A DNA stretch of 64,000 bases from Streptomyces sp. NBC_00353 (GCF_036108815.1 NZ_CP107985.1:7933501-7997500), one strand, 5' to 3'; positions 52,109 through 60,858 are shown, numbered from the stretch's first letter. Program-made: numbers and translations. The notes: a model not told the origin generated them from the sequence alone.

Positions 52109-53161
52109 GTGCACGACCTCGCTCCAATGGCCCGCTTCGACGGCCTCATCGCGTCCGATCTGCAGGATGTGACCAGTGATCCCGCCGCCCTCGACTCGTC
52201 CGGCTTCTGGGCCGTATGCGCCGATTTCGAGGGCGGTCTCGTCTGCGCCCGCTTCGGCACCGTACGGTCCGCGCCGGTGCCCGCACCCGTGCCCGGGGCC
52301 TGGCGCGGCCCCGGAGCCGGCGACTGGGTCTCGTCCCTGGACCGGGCCGCGTACACCGCCGGAGTACGTCGAATCCGGGAGTACATAGCGGCGGGCGAGG
52401 TCTACCAGGCCAACCTCTGCCGGGTGATGACCGCGGTGCTGCCGGACCCGGCTGCCGCGGACGTCGACGCCCTCACCGCGCTGCTGGCACTCGGCAACCC
52501 CGCCCCCTATGCAGGAACGATCCGGCTGCCCGCGCACGGCGTGGAGGTCGCCACCGCGTCCCCCGAACTCTTCCTGAAGCGGGACGGCCGGACCGTCGAG
52601 TCCGGACCGATCAAGGGCACCGGCCGCACCGAAGCCGATCTGCTGGAGAAGGACCACGCCGAGAACGTGATGATCGTCGACCTGGTCCGCAACGACCTGG
52701 GCCGGGTCTGCGCCACCGGATCGGTCACCGTCCCCGACCTCTGCGTGGTGGAGAAGCACCCGGGACTCGTCCATCTCGTCTCCACCGTGCGCGGCCACCT
52801 CGCCGACGGCGTCGGCTGGCCCGAACTGCTCGCCGCCGCGTTCCCGCCCGGCTCGGTCACCGGGGCACCCAAGTCCAGCGCCCTCCGGATCATCGAGTCA
52901 CTGGAGACCGCGCCCCGCGGCCCCTACTGCGGCGGTATCGGCTGGGTCGACGCAGACCGCTCCACCGCCGGCCTCGCCGTCGGTATCCGGACCTTCTGGG
53001 TCGACCGCACCGAAGCCGCCCCGGTCCTCCGGTTCGGCACCGGCGCCGGCATCACCTGGGGCTCCGACCCGGAACGTGAATGGGACGAGACCGAGCTGAA
53101 GGCGGCCCGGCTGCTCGCTGTAGCGTCGGGCGCTCACCGAGCGACTGAAAGGACCGCGTGA
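52109..53161 (+). CDS. pabB: Chorismate-binding enzyme, aminodeoxychorismate synthase component I-like
   Basis: A 350-residue member of the anthranilate/aminodeoxychorismate synthase I family. GEVYQANLCR, the nucleophilic-lysine motif SGPIKGTGR, VMIVDLVRNDLGRV and the C-terminal GSVTGAPKSSALRIIE and GPYCGGIGWV are intact. The PIKGT lysine indicates a PabB, which makes 4-amino-4-deoxychorismate for folate. It is shorter at the N-terminus than full-length PabB. The stop and the next ATG share one base (TGATG), coupling it to a PabC-like enzyme. Confidence 0.88.
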   Translation: MHDLAPMARFDGLIASDLQDVTSDPAALDSSGFWAVCADFEGGLVCARFGTVRSAPVPAPVPGAWRGPGAGDWVSSLDRAAYTAGVRRIREYIAAGEVYQANLCRVMTAVLPDPAAADVDALTALLALGNPAPYAGTIRLPAHGVEVATASPELFLKRDGRTVESGPIKGTGRTEADLLEKDHAENVMIVDLVRNDLGRVCATGSVTVPDLCVVEKHPGLVHLVSTVRGHLADGVGWPELLAAAFPPGSVTGAPKSSALRIIESLETAPRGPYCGGIGWVDADRSTAGLAVGIRTFWVDRTEAAPVLRFGTGAGITWGSDPEREWDETELKAARLLAVASGAHRATERTA

Positions 53162-53982
53162 TGAGGATCTGGGTCAACGGCGCACTGCGCGACGAGGCCG
53201 ACGCCAGGGTGTCCGTGTTCGACCACGGACTGACCGTGGGCGACGGCATCTTCGAGACCGTCAAGACCTCCGCCGGCCGGCCCTTCGCCCTCACCCGGCA
53301 CCTCGACCGGCTGACCCGCTCGGCCCGCGGCCTCGGCCTGCCGGACCCCGACCTCGACGAAGTGCGCCGGGCCTGCGCCGCGGTCATCGACGCCAACCCC
53401 ATGGAGCTCGGACGGCTGCGCATCACGTACACCGGCGGGCTCTCCCCGCTCGGCTCCGACCGTGGCAACGACGGGGCGGGCCTCGTCGTCGCCCTCGGGG
53501 AATCCACCCGACGCCACGACACCACCGCCGTGATCACCGTCCCCTGGACACGCAACGAGCGAGGCGCGCTCGCCGGGCTCAAGACCACCTCGTACGCGGA
53601 GAATGTCGTCGCACTCGCCCGCGCCCATGAACGGGGCGCCTCGGAGGCGCTCTTCGCCAACACTGTCGGGCAGCTCTGCGAAGGCACCGGAACCAATGTC
53701 TTCGTCGTCCTCGACGGGCAGCTGCACACCCCGCCGGTCTCCTCCGGCTGCCTCGCCGGGATCACCCGCGCGCTGGTCGTCGAGTGGGCGGGGGCGCACG
53801 AGACCGAACTGTCCATGGATGTGCTGGAGCACGCCGAGGAGGTGTTCGTGACCTCGAGCCTGCGGGATGTCCAGGCCGTCCACCGGATCGACGGCCGGGA
53901 GCTGCCCGGCACGCCGGGACCCGTGACGGCGAAGGCCATGAGGGTATTCGACGAGCGCGCCGGGCACGACCTCGATCCGTGA
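53161..53982 (+). CDS. pabC: Class IV aminotransferase, aminodeoxychorismate lyase-like
   Basis: A 273-residue fold-type IV PLP enzyme. The Schiff-base lysine is in AGLKTTSYAENVVA, with FDHGLTVGDGIFET at the N-terminus and EGTGTNVFVVLDG and SSLRDVQAVHRIDG near the C-terminus. Adjacent to pabB, it most likely releases 4-aminobenzoate from aminodeoxychorismate; a branched-chain or D-amino-acid aminotransferase is the alternative. ATG 53161 overlaps the pabB stop by one base. Confidence 0.87.
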   Translation: MRIWVNGALRDEADARVSVFDHGLTVGDGIFETVKTSAGRPFALTRHLDRLTRSARGLGLPDPDLDEVRRACAAVIDANPMELGRLRITYTGGLSPLGSDRGNDGAGLVVALGESTRRHDTTAVITVPWTRNERGALAGLKTTSYAENVVALARAHERGASEALFANTVGQLCEGTGTNVFVVLDGQLHTPPVSSGCLAGITRALVVEWAGAHETELSMDVLEHAEEVFVTSSLRDVQAVHRIDGRELPGTPGPVTAKAMRVFDERAGHDLDP

Positions 53983-54054
53983 GCGCGATCCGTCCCCCGG
54001 CCGGATCCGCGAAATCAGGTGACGGGCCGCGTCTCAGCGGATAGAACACCGGTG

Positions 54055-54894
54055 ATGACCACGACCCTCCGGCCGACCGGGCCGATCCAGCAAGGCGCCG
54101 ACGGCGCGAGGACCCGCGCGTACGACGTGTGCGACAACGGACGCCCGGTCGGCGTCGTCGAGATCGGCACCGACCCGGGATTCGGAGCGACGGCAGGGGT
54201 GCTCCGCTCCCTGCGGATCGACGAACCGAACCGAAGGCGCGGCCGCGGCACCATTGCCGCACTCGCCGCCGAGGAAGTGCTGCGCGGCTGGGGTTGCTCC
54301 CGGCTGGAGTTCTCGGTGGGAGCGGACAGCACAGCCGGACAGCGGCTCGCTGCTGCGCTCGGGTACACCGAGCGCAGCAAGAACATGATCAAGGATCTGC
54401 CGCAGAACCCTCCCGTACTGCCGGACGGAGTCACCGGGCGACCGATGACGCCGGAGGAGTTCGCACAGTGGGAGAGCACCGCGATCACCGCTTACGCGGA
54501 GACCTGGATCGCCCGCGGCGTCCCGGAGGTCGAGGCCATGCGGAAGGCCGAGATCTCCCACCGGACGTATCTGCCGCACGGACTCGCCACGGAGGGCACG
54601 CATCTGCACACCCTGGTCCATGAGGACGACGGGACCGTGGGACATGTCTGGGTGTCACGGTTCGAGATGCACCCGGGGACGGTGGTCGGGTACGTCTTCG
54701 ACGTCGAGGTGCGGGAGGCTTTCCTCGGCCGGGGGTTCGGCCGGGCGCTGATGCTCGAGGCGGAACGCATCGCGCTGGACGCCGGGCACGAGCGGATCGG
54801 TCTGCACGTCCTCTCGTCCAACACGCCGGCGGTCCGGCTGTACGAGTCGCTCGGTTACGAAGTGATCCTGTACAACCTCGTCAAGGCCCTGTAG
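54055..54894 (+). CDS. Tandem GNAT acetyltransferase
   Basis: A 279-residue protein with two GNAT domains. The first has LRSLRIDEPNRRRGRGTIAALAAEEV and the second VEVREAFLGRGFGRALMLEAERIALDAGH with the C-terminal SNTPAVRLYESLGYEVI. This layout recalls mycothiol synthase, but length and neighbours do not prove that function. TAGAAC (54042-54047) lies seven bases before ATG 54055, suggesting a leaderless message; GTG 54052 is the next in-frame start. Confidence 0.82.
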   Translation: MTTTLRPTGPIQQGADGARTRAYDVCDNGRPVGVVEIGTDPGFGATAGVLRSLRIDEPNRRRGRGTIAALAAEEVLRGWGCSRLEFSVGADSTAGQRLAAALGYTERSKNMIKDLPQNPPVLPDGVTGRPMTPEEFAQWESTAITAYAETWIARGVPEVEAMRKAEISHRTYLPHGLATEGTHLHTLVHEDDGTVGHVWVSRFEMHPGTVVGYVFDVEVREAFLGRGFGRALMLEAERIALDAGHERIGLHVLSSNTPAVRLYESLGYEVILYNLVKAL

Positions 54895-54932
54895 CCGCCT
54901 CGGCAGGTCCGCGCCGGCTGCGCAGAGTGCCG

Positions 54933-55448
54933 TCAGGCCTGCTCGGCCAGCAGCCGGTCGGCGATCTCCTCGATCCGCTCGCGCAGCCCGTCCTGATTCC
55001 TGCTGCCGTCCAGTGTCTCGCCGCCGATCACATACGTGGGGGTGCCGGTCACGCCGATGGCCTTCCCCTCGGCCTGGTCGGCGTCGACCATCAGCAAGTG
55101 CCGCCCGTCGATCAGGGCGGTGTCGAACTCCTCGGCATCCAGGCCGAGTTCACGCGCAACCTCGATCAGCAGCGGCTCGCCCGTGCGGCCGAGCTCGTCG
55201 GTCCTGGCGAGCACGGCCTCGATGTACGGCCAGTCCTTGCCCTGCTCCGCGGCCTCCTCGGCGGCCTGTGCCGCGGCGTAGGCGTGCTTGTGCTTCTCCA
55301 GCGGGAAGTGTCGCAGGCGCACGTCGAGCCGGTCGCCGTACCGGGCGCGAAGGGCGTGCACATCGGTGAGGGCGCGGTGGCAGTCGGGGCACTGGAGCTC
55401 GCACCAGACGTCGAGGACGACCGGGGCTGCGGGGGTGGAATCGCTCAT
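54933..55448 (-). CDS. DsbA-family (thioredoxin-fold) protein
   Basis: A 171-residue cytoplasmic-looking DsbA-like protein. The active site is CELQCPDCHRA with a C-P-D-C pair and the fold shows VTGTPTYVIGGETLDGSRNQD (cis-proline loop). No signal peptide is visible. Homologues are isomerases or thiol-disulfide oxidoreductases. ATG 55448, convergent with the GNAT gene. Confidence 0.87.
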   Translation of the reverse strand: MSDSTPAAPVVLDVWCELQCPDCHRALTDVHALRARYGDRLDVRLRHFPLEKHKHAYAAAQAAEEAAEQGKDWPYIEAVLARTDELGRTGEPLLIEVARELGLDAEEFDTALIDGRHLLMVDADQAEGKAIGVTGTPTYVIGGETLDGSRNQDGLRERIEEIADRLLAEQA

Positions 55449-55671
55449 GGGGCCAGTCTCCCAGGGCGCGAGTGCGCATCCCAATCGGCATCCGCCCCGG
55501 ACCCGGTTGACATTCGCCCCGGCCCCGTTCGGTGTGCCGACCGGGCTCCGGTCGGCACCTGGGGAGGATCCCGGCCCTGAAATGTCCCTGATGTGGTCCT
55601 GGATCATGGCCACCCACCGGGTGGGCGGTGCAGGATGGAAGGGACGTTTCCCCGCGCGCCTGGAGGCCCCG

Positions 55672-56127
55672 ATGCTTGCCGAGACCATTTGCTCCGCGGT
55701 GTCCGCGGCGGGCTTGGGCATCGCCGCCGTGACCGCGTACCGGAAGCGCTTCCTGGCCGCGACCCGGATCGCCGCCTATTCCCTGGTCCCGATCGCTCTG
55801 GTGCTGACCGGGGTCGTCCAGTGGGTCTCCGACATCGCCTTCAAACCCAGCGTCTGGCTCGGCTTCGGACTGCTCGGGCTGGCCTGGCTGCTCTTCATGA
55901 CCACGCGCGCGATCGAACGCCGCGGGGTCGGCACCCGCAAGGAGCGCAAGGCCGCCGCACAGGCGGCACAGCGTGACGCCGTCGCGCCCGCCGCATCGGC
56001 GCCCTCCCTCGGGGGTGGCGTACCGGCGCTCCGGCCGCAGGCGAAGGAGAAGCCGAAGCAGCAGGCCACCGCCGCGGGTGAGGACTTCAGCGACATCGAG
56101 GCCATTCTGAAGAAGCACGGCATCTGA
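55672..56127 (+). CDS. Membrane protein of unknown function
   Basis: A 151-residue protein with about three hydrophobic segments (MLAETICSAVSAAGLGIAAV, IAAYSLVPIALVLTGVVQW, SVWLGFGLLGLAWLLFMT), then a basic, alanine-rich tail (RKERKAAAQAAQRDAV) and acidic end. Not recognised. GGAGG lies five bases before ATG 55672. Confidence 0.72.
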   Translation: MLAETICSAVSAAGLGIAAVTAYRKRFLAATRIAAYSLVPIALVLTGVVQWVSDIAFKPSVWLGFGLLGLAWLLFMTTRAIERRGVGTRKERKAAAQAAQRDAVAPAASAPSLGGGVPALRPQAKEKPKQQATAAGEDFSDIEAILKKHGI

Positions 56128-56166
56128 GACCCGGCCCGCAGGCAGGCCATCTGGGCGGGGCGACGT

Positions 56167-56191
56167 ATGAATCGATGGTGAATCGATTCAT
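56167..56191 (+). promoter_or_regulatory. LacI-type operator upstream of lacI
   Basis: An inverted repeat ATGAATCGAT-N5-ATCGATTCAT (56167-56176 and 56182-56191), containing the 12-bp palindrome TGAATCGATTCA (56179-56190), typical of LacI-family operators. It lies 54 bp before the -35 of the adjacent gene. Confidence 0.6.
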
Positions 56192-56220
56192 ATGTGATCC
56201 TTGGCGCCCTCCCGTGATCC

Positions 56221-56272
56221 TTGACGCTCTACGGGGATGGGGCTAGCGTCCCGGTCGGATTGAAACAATTCA
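56221..56272 (+). promoter_or_regulatory. Promoter and proximal operator of the lacI-family gene
   Basis: TTGACG (56221-56226), a 17-base spacer and TAGCGT (56244-56249) form a promoter. TGAAACAATTCA (56261-56272), a second LacI-type half-palindrome, follows just after the predicted start site. GTG 56288 is 15 bases further on. Repression of the regulator by itself is likely. Confidence 0.6.
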
Positions 56273-56287
56273 GGTAGGGCAGGGCAA

Positions 56288-57307
56288 GTGGCGCGTGTGG
56301 CAGGGATCAAGGATGTGGCCCGGCAGGCCGGAGTCTCCGTGGGCACCGTGTCCAATGTGATCAATCGGCCCGAAGCGGTGCTGCCGGAGACCCGGGCCAG
56401 GGTGCTGGCCGCGATCGAGGAGCTCGGGTACGTACGCAGCGAGTCCGCGCGCCAGCTCAGGGCCGGCCGCAGCCGGATCATGGCGCTGCTGGTCCTCGAC
56501 ATGGGCAACCCGTTCTTCGTCGACGTGGCCCGGGGTGCCGAGCGCGCCGCGCGGCAGGCCGGCCTCGGGGTGATGGTCTGCAACAGCGGCCAGAGCCCCG
56601 CGGAGGAGGCCGAGTATCTGGGGCTCTTCGCCGAGCAGCGGGTGTGCGGTGTGCTGGTCACACCTGCCGATGCGACCGGCCGCAATCTGGAGGCGTTCAG
56701 GCGCCACCGCATCCCCTTCGTGCTGGTGGACCGGGTCGCATCCTCCACCGGGACCTGTGCGGTCTCCGTCGACGACGTGCGGGGCGGCACCCTGGCCGTC
56801 GGCCACCTCGTCTCGGCCGGGCACCGCGCGGTGGCGTACGTCAGCGGCCCCGGCGACCTTCACCAGATCAGGGACCGCCGCGAGGGTGCCCTGTCGGCCC
56901 TCGCCGGGGCCGGGCTGGGGCCCGAGGCGCTCGTCGAGATCCCCTCCGAGCGCCTGGACGTGGCGGCCGGCCGCGACGCCGGGGCCCGGCTGCTGGGGCT
57001 CGTGCCCCGGCCCACCGCCGTGTTCTGCGCCAACGACCTGCTGGCTCTCGGCGTACTGCAGTCGCTGTACGCGGCCGGCGTGCGGGTGCCGCAGGACATC
57101 GCCATCGTCGGCTACGACGACATCGAATTCGCCGCTGCTGCTGCCGTACCGCTCACCTCGGTCCGTCAGCCCGCCGTCATGATGGGCCGGCTGGCCGCGG
57201 AACTCCTGCTGGAGGAGGCGGACGACGAGGACGGCACGCACGAGCACCGCAGCGTGGTGCTCCAGCCGGAGCTGGTCGTGCGCGCCTCCAGCACGGCGGC
57301 GCACTGA
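56288..57307 (+). CDS. LacI-family transcriptional regulator
   Basis: A 339-residue LacI-type repressor. The N-terminal HTH is IKDVARQAGVSVGTVSNVINRPEAVLPETRARV and the hinge helix continues in RSESARQLRAGRSRIM. The C-terminal periplasmic-binding-protein fold runs from about residue 65. It should sense a sugar. The downstream acetylxylan esterase (about 100 bases) suggests a xylan- or acetyl-ester-related inducer, though direct control is inferred. GTG 56288. Confidence 0.9.
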   Translation: MARVAGIKDVARQAGVSVGTVSNVINRPEAVLPETRARVLAAIEELGYVRSESARQLRAGRSRIMALLVLDMGNPFFVDVARGAERAARQAGLGVMVCNSGQSPAEEAEYLGLFAEQRVCGVLVTPADATGRNLEAFRRHRIPFVLVDRVASSTGTCAVSVDDVRGGTLAVGHLVSAGHRAVAYVSGPGDLHQIRDRREGALSALAGAGLGPEALVEIPSERLDVAAGRDAGARLLGLVPRPTAVFCANDLLALGVLQSLYAAGVRVPQDIAIVGYDDIEFAAAAAVPLTSVRQPAVMMGRLAAELLLEEADDEDGTHEHRSVVLQPELVVRASSTAAH

Positions 57308-57409
57308 CCCGGGCCGGCGCCCGATTCCCCGGTCCGCGCCCGGGACCTGCTTTCTTCCGTGTTCCTGTCCGTCCGTCCCTCCTTGCCGTATGTCCGAAAC
57401 GGAGACGCC

Positions 57410-58381
57410 GTGCCCCTGTTCGATCTTCCTCTGGATCAACTCCGCGACTACCGCCCGGAGTCCGGTGAACCCGCCGACTTCGACGCCTTCTGGAAGCGCA
57501 CCCTCGATGAGTCGTCCGCGTTCCCGCTCGACCCCGAATTCCAGCCTTACGACGGGGCGTTGAGCACGGTCGACATACACGACGTGACCTTCTCCGGCTG
57601 GGGCGGTCACCGCATACGTGCCTGGCTGAACGTTCCCGCGGGCGCCGAGGGTCCCCTCCCGTGCGTCGTCCACTACCTCGGCTACGGTGGCGGTCGCGGA
57701 CTGCCGCACGACCACCTGGTCTGGCCCGCGGCCGGCTGGGCCACCCTGCTCGTCGACACCCGCGGCCAGGGCGCCGTCAACAGCCACTCGGCGGGCTCCA
57801 CGCCCGACCCGCACGGCGGCGCCAACCCGCAGTCGCCCGGCTTCATGACCCGCGGCATCCTCGACCCCGACGCGTACTACTACCGGCGCGTGTTCACCGA
57901 CGCGGTACGCGCCGTCGAGGTGGCCCGTGCCCACCCGTCCGTCGACCCGGACCGGATCGTCGTGCACGGCGGCAGCCAGGGCGGCGGCATCGCCCAGGCG
58001 GTGGCCGGACTCAGCCCGCACGTGAAGGCGGCGCTGATCGACGTACCGTTCCTGTCCCACTTCCGGCGGGCCGTCGAGATCACCGACAAGGACCCGTACC
58101 AGGAGATCGTGCGTTTCCTCGCCACCCAACACGGCCTCGCCGAGCAGGTGTTCCGTACGCTTTCCTACTTCGACGGCATCAGCTTCGCCGCCCGGGCCAC
58201 CGCCCCGGCGCTCTACTCGGTGGCGCTGATGGACACCATCTGCCCGCCGTCGACGGTCTTCGCCGCCTACAACCACTGGGCGGGCCCGAAGGAGATCGAG
58301 GTCTACCCCTGGAACAACCACGAGGGCGGCTCATCGGCCCACCGGGCCGTCCAGCTGCGCATGTTGCGCGATCTCGGCTGA
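57410..58381 (+). CDS. Acetylxylan esterase (CE7 family)
   Basis: A 323-residue esterase removing acetyl groups from xylan oligomers or cephalosporin C. It shows the CE7 N-terminus PLDQLRDYRPE, DIHDVTFSGWGGHRIRAWL, the catalytic serine in VHGGSQGGG, the aspartate in ALMDTICPPS and the histidine in NNHEGG. No signal peptide is visible, so it acts in the cytoplasm on imported oligomers. GTG 57410 follows GGAG. It is downstream of a LacI-type regulator. Confidence 0.93.
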   Translation: MPLFDLPLDQLRDYRPESGEPADFDAFWKRTLDESSAFPLDPEFQPYDGALSTVDIHDVTFSGWGGHRIRAWLNVPAGAEGPLPCVVHYLGYGGGRGLPHDHLVWPAAGWATLLVDTRGQGAVNSHSAGSTPDPHGGANPQSPGFMTRGILDPDAYYYRRVFTDAVRAVEVARAHPSVDPDRIVVHGGSQGGGIAQAVAGLSPHVKAALIDVPFLSHFRRAVEITDKDPYQEIVRFLATQHGLAEQVFRTLSYFDGISFAARATAPALYSVALMDTICPPSTVFAAYNHWAGPKEIEVYPWNNHEGGSSAHRAVQLRMLRDLG

Positions 58382-58538
58382 GCGGTACGGGGGCGGGAGA
58401 GCGGGCCGCGGTCCCGAATATGTGACGGCGAATCGGACGCCGGAGCGAATCTTCCCGGTCATGGGGAGAGTGAACTCCCGTCACAAAAAGGCGTGTTGAT
58501 CGCCAACGGGGTCCGGCCTGCGTCATGATCGTCCCGAG

Positions 58539-58694
58539 ATGGTGGACACCTCCCGGGGCGATGCCCCCGCACCCCCCGACGAAGAGCCGCGTGGCTGCCT
58601 CTTCGCGCTGTCCCAGCCCCCTTTGATGATCTTCCTCGCGGTGGTCGGCAGCCTGCTGCTGATGGCCGCGTTGCACGATCTCTTCCTGCTGTGA
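58539..58694 (+). CDS. Small single-span membrane protein (51 residues)
   Basis: ATG 58539 opens a 51-residue ORF to TGA 58692-58694. The N-terminal half is polar (DAPAPPDEEPRGC) and the rest hydrophobic (IFLAVVGSLLLMAALHDLFLL), a plausible single membrane span. Third-position GC is high, apart from a few codons. The stop lies 15 bases before the convergent CGNR gene. No family recognised. Confidence 0.55.
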   Translation: MVDTSRGDAPAPPDEEPRGCLFALSQPPLMIFLAVVGSLLLMAALHDLFLL

Positions 58695-58709
58695 GCGCGC
58701 GGTGAGCGG

Positions 58710-59282
58710 TCAGCCGGCCGCTTCCCTGCGGCGCGCCCGGTACGCGGCGACATGGAGCCGATTACCGCAGGTGCGGCTGGAGCAGTACCGGCGGGAGCGG
58801 TTGCGGGACAGATCCACGAACGCGTCCCGGCAGTCCGGTGCCTCGCAGCGCCGAAGCCGCTCCAGTTCGCCCGCCACGACGATGAAGGCCAGCGCCATGC
58901 CGCAGTCGGCCGCGAGATGGTCGGCGATCGATGCGTCCGGTGCGAAGTAATGCACATGCCAGTCGTAGCCGTCGTGGTTGCTGAGTTGCGGTGTGGTGCC
59001 CGCGGCGGCCACGAGGTTGTTGACGAGACCGGCGGCGATCCGGGTGTCCTGCGTCGCGAAGATCTCGGCGAAGCGGGTCCGTACGTCCTGTACGGCCCGC
59101 AGGTCCTTCTCGCCGAGGTCGCCCACGCCGCTGATGCGGTGCCGCCGGGTGAATTCGTAAAGCGCTTCGACGCCGGCGAGACCGTCGTTCCGCTCGTCCT
59201 CGGGCCGGTCGGTCTCCGGTGCGGTGTTCACCAGATCGACCACCGTGTCGAGGGCGATCCGGGTGTCGTGGGGGATCAGCAC
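58710..59282 (-). CDS. CGNR zinc-finger protein
   Basis: A 190-residue protein of the CGNR family. The C-terminal zinc finger CEAPDCRDAFVDLSRNRSRRYCSSRTCGNR has the C-x4-C and C-x4-C pairs and the CGNR signature, and ends in a basic helix. The N-terminal ABATE-type domain precedes it (VVDLVNTAPETDRPEDER). Likely a stress- or amino-acid-linked transcription regulator. GTG 59282 with GGGAG upstream. Confidence 0.9.
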   Translation of the reverse strand: MLIPHDTRIALDTVVDLVNTAPETDRPEDERNDGLAGVEALYEFTRRHRISGVGDLGEKDLRAVQDVRTRFAEIFATQDTRIAAGLVNNLVAAAGTTPQLSNHDGYDWHVHYFAPDASIADHLAADCGMALAFIVVAGELERLRRCEAPDCRDAFVDLSRNRSRRYCSSRTCGNRLHVAAYRARRREAAG

Positions 59283-59488
59283 GCTTTCGCTCCCTGGCCT
59301 CCGGCGAGCGGGCGCCCACCGATGCCGGCTGACTCTACTGGCTCGGCGAAGGCGCACAGGGGCCCGGAGAGGGCCCGTGGAGCCGGCGAGGAGCGCTTAC
59401 CGGCTGCGGGTGGGCACCAGGGGCCGGAGGAGGCGTACGGGGGCACTGGGGGCGCGCTGGGCCTGCCAGGCGCGGATCGGTGGGCCGG

Positions 59489-59516
59489 ATGTGCGCCGGT
59501 GCGCACCGGCGCACAT
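59489..59516. terminator. 28-bp perfect palindrome downstream of ssgB
   Basis: A perfect 28-bp palindrome with two 14-base arms and no loop (59489-59502 and 59503-59516; arms start ATGTGCGCC and end GGCGCACAT). It can form a terminator-like hairpin after ssgB or be a protein site. Confidence 0.6.
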
Positions 59517-59525
59517 CGCACCGAC

Positions 59526-59557
59526 GCCGTCACCACGGTGGTTTCCGTGGTCACGGC
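59526..59557 (-). terminator. Hairpin directly downstream of ssgB
   Basis: Stem with 13-base arms (59526-59538 and 59545-59557), one C-C mismatch, 6-base loop, ending about 80 bases after the ssgB stop. Confidence 0.6.
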
Positions 59558-59636
59558 GCCGGTGTCTGCCCTATGTGGTTGTCTGCGCGGCACCGTCGCC
59601 CCGAGTCGGACGGCGCCGTGCAGCTCTCGATCTGGC

Positions 59637-60050
59637 TCAGCTCTCGGCCAGGATGTGTGAGAGCTCCGTATCGAGGTCGAAGTGACGATGCTCGGTGCCG
59701 GGCGGTACCGCGGCGTCGGTCCTCTTCAGGAACGACTCCAGGGCCCTCGCCGGGGCCTCGAGCAGGGCTTCGCCCTCTGGGGAGCTCAGCGCGATGCAGA
59801 CGACGCCCTGGCCGTGACTTCGAGATGGCCAGACGCGGACGTCTCCGGTGCCGGTGGGCCTGTGCAGCCCCTCGGCTAGGAGGTCGCGGGCGAATACCCA
59901 TTCGACCGTCTCCTCCGCTCCGGTGTGGAAGGTGGCGTGCACGGCATACGGATCGGCCGTGTCATACCGCAGGCCCGCGGGTACAGGCAGTGAGGACTCG
60001 CTCGACACAACGAGGCGCAGGTGCAGCTCGCAGCTGACCGTGGTGTTCAT
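59637..60050 (-). CDS. ssgB: Sporulation-specific cell-division protein SsgB
   Basis: A 137-residue SsgA-like protein nearly identical to the known Streptomyces SsgB: MNTTVSCELHLRLVVSSESS at the start, LRYDTADPYAVHATFHTG, EWVFARDLLAEGLHRP, VCIALSSPEGEALLEAP and the C-terminal ELSHILAES. SsgB positions FtsZ at future septa in aerial hyphae, working with SsgA, and is essential for sporulation. ATG 60050. A GCCACC-TAC-GGTGGC repeat (60112-60126) lies in the upstream region. Confidence 0.97.
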   Translation of the reverse strand: MNTTVSCELHLRLVVSSESSLPVPAGLRYDTADPYAVHATFHTGAEETVEWVFARDLLAEGLHRPTGTGDVRVWPSRSHGQGVVCIALSSPEGEALLEAPARALESFLKRTDAAVPPGTEHRHFDLDTELSHILAES

Positions 60051-60240
60051 AAGCGCCAGGGCCTTTCGCTCAGTGTGCGCTCGGGGATTCGCACGTCGGC
60101 GAAATCGACATGCCACCTACGGTGGCGTTGTAAACCCCTCTGACCTTTTTGTGGCCCTTCAGGTAGCTCGTGCAGCGGTGTGTAACTTTGGGTTATGCGA
60201 CCATTCCGGTGACAAAGACCGTTCCGGTAGGTTGGGGCGT

Positions 60241-60720
60241 ATGAATGCGGAGAGTGACGCGCGGGACGAGGCCGCCGCACCGGCGGCCCGGGTGCCCGCT
60301 ACGGGGGACGTGACGCCGGACGTCACCGAGGGTGTGACGAAGGGTGACCGGGAGCTCGGATCGCGGGCGCCCGGCTTCATCAAGGCGTCCAGGGCGCTCC
60401 ATGTGAGCTGGCAGGTCGGCGTCTTCGTGGTCGGCCTCGCCGTGGTCGTGGCGGGCGTGATCATGCTGCCGCTGCCAGGGCCCGGCTGGCTGGTGATCTT
60501 CGGCGGCATGGCGATCTGGGCGACCGAGTTCGTCTGGGCGCAGCTGGTGCTGCGCTGGACCCGTCGCAAGGTCACCGAGGCGGCGCAGAAGGCGCTCGAT
60601 CCCAAGGTCCGGCGACGGAACATCATCCTCACCGTGGTCGGGTTGGTGATCGTCGCCGTGCTGGTCGGGATCTATGTCTGGAAGTTCGGCATCATGATGC
60701 CGTGGAAGATCAACGAGTGA
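60241..60720 (+). CDS. TIGR02611-family membrane protein
   Basis: A 159-residue protein with a polar N-terminus (about 45 residues), two hydrophobic segments (GVFVVGLAVVVAGVIMLPLPGPG, IILTVVGLVIVAVLVGIYVW) and the hallmark LPGPGWLVIFGGMAIWATE between. This is the actinobacterial TIGR02611/PGPGW family, of unknown role. It is divergent from ssgB (190 bases). TAGGTT at 60228-60233 is seven bases before the ATG, suggesting a leaderless message. Confidence 0.88.
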   Translation: MNAESDARDEAAAPAARVPATGDVTPDVTEGVTKGDRELGSRAPGFIKASRALHVSWQVGVFVVGLAVVVAGVIMLPLPGPGWLVIFGGMAIWATEFVWAQLVLRWTRRKVTEAAQKALDPKVRRRNIILTVVGLVIVAVLVGIYVWKFGIMMPWKINE

Positions 60721-60774
60721 CCTGACGGTGGTCGGAGGGCACCGCTGACATGGGGTAATGTTTGCGGTGCGTCC

Positions 60775-60846
60775 GGGCGATTAGCTCAGTGGGAGAGCGC
60801 TTCGTTCACACCGAAGAGGTCACTGGTTCGAAACCAGTATCGCCCA
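60775..60846 (+). tRNA. tRNA-Val(CAC)
   Basis: 72-base tRNA beginning GGGCGATTAGCTCAG and ending ATCGCCC plus A73, anticodon loop TTCACAC (CAC). CCA is not encoded. A terminator with a T-rich tail follows. Confidence 0.95.
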
Positions 60847-60858
60847 CCTGGACAGAGG

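Larger units (their letters stand above)
59283..59636. other. Gap between the CGNR gene and ssgB
   Basis: A 354-base region on the 3' side of ssgB. It holds two strong inverted repeats (59489-59516 and 59526-59557) and no credible gene in either strand. The CGNR promoter must lie in its left part, but I cannot define it. Confidence 0.5.
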
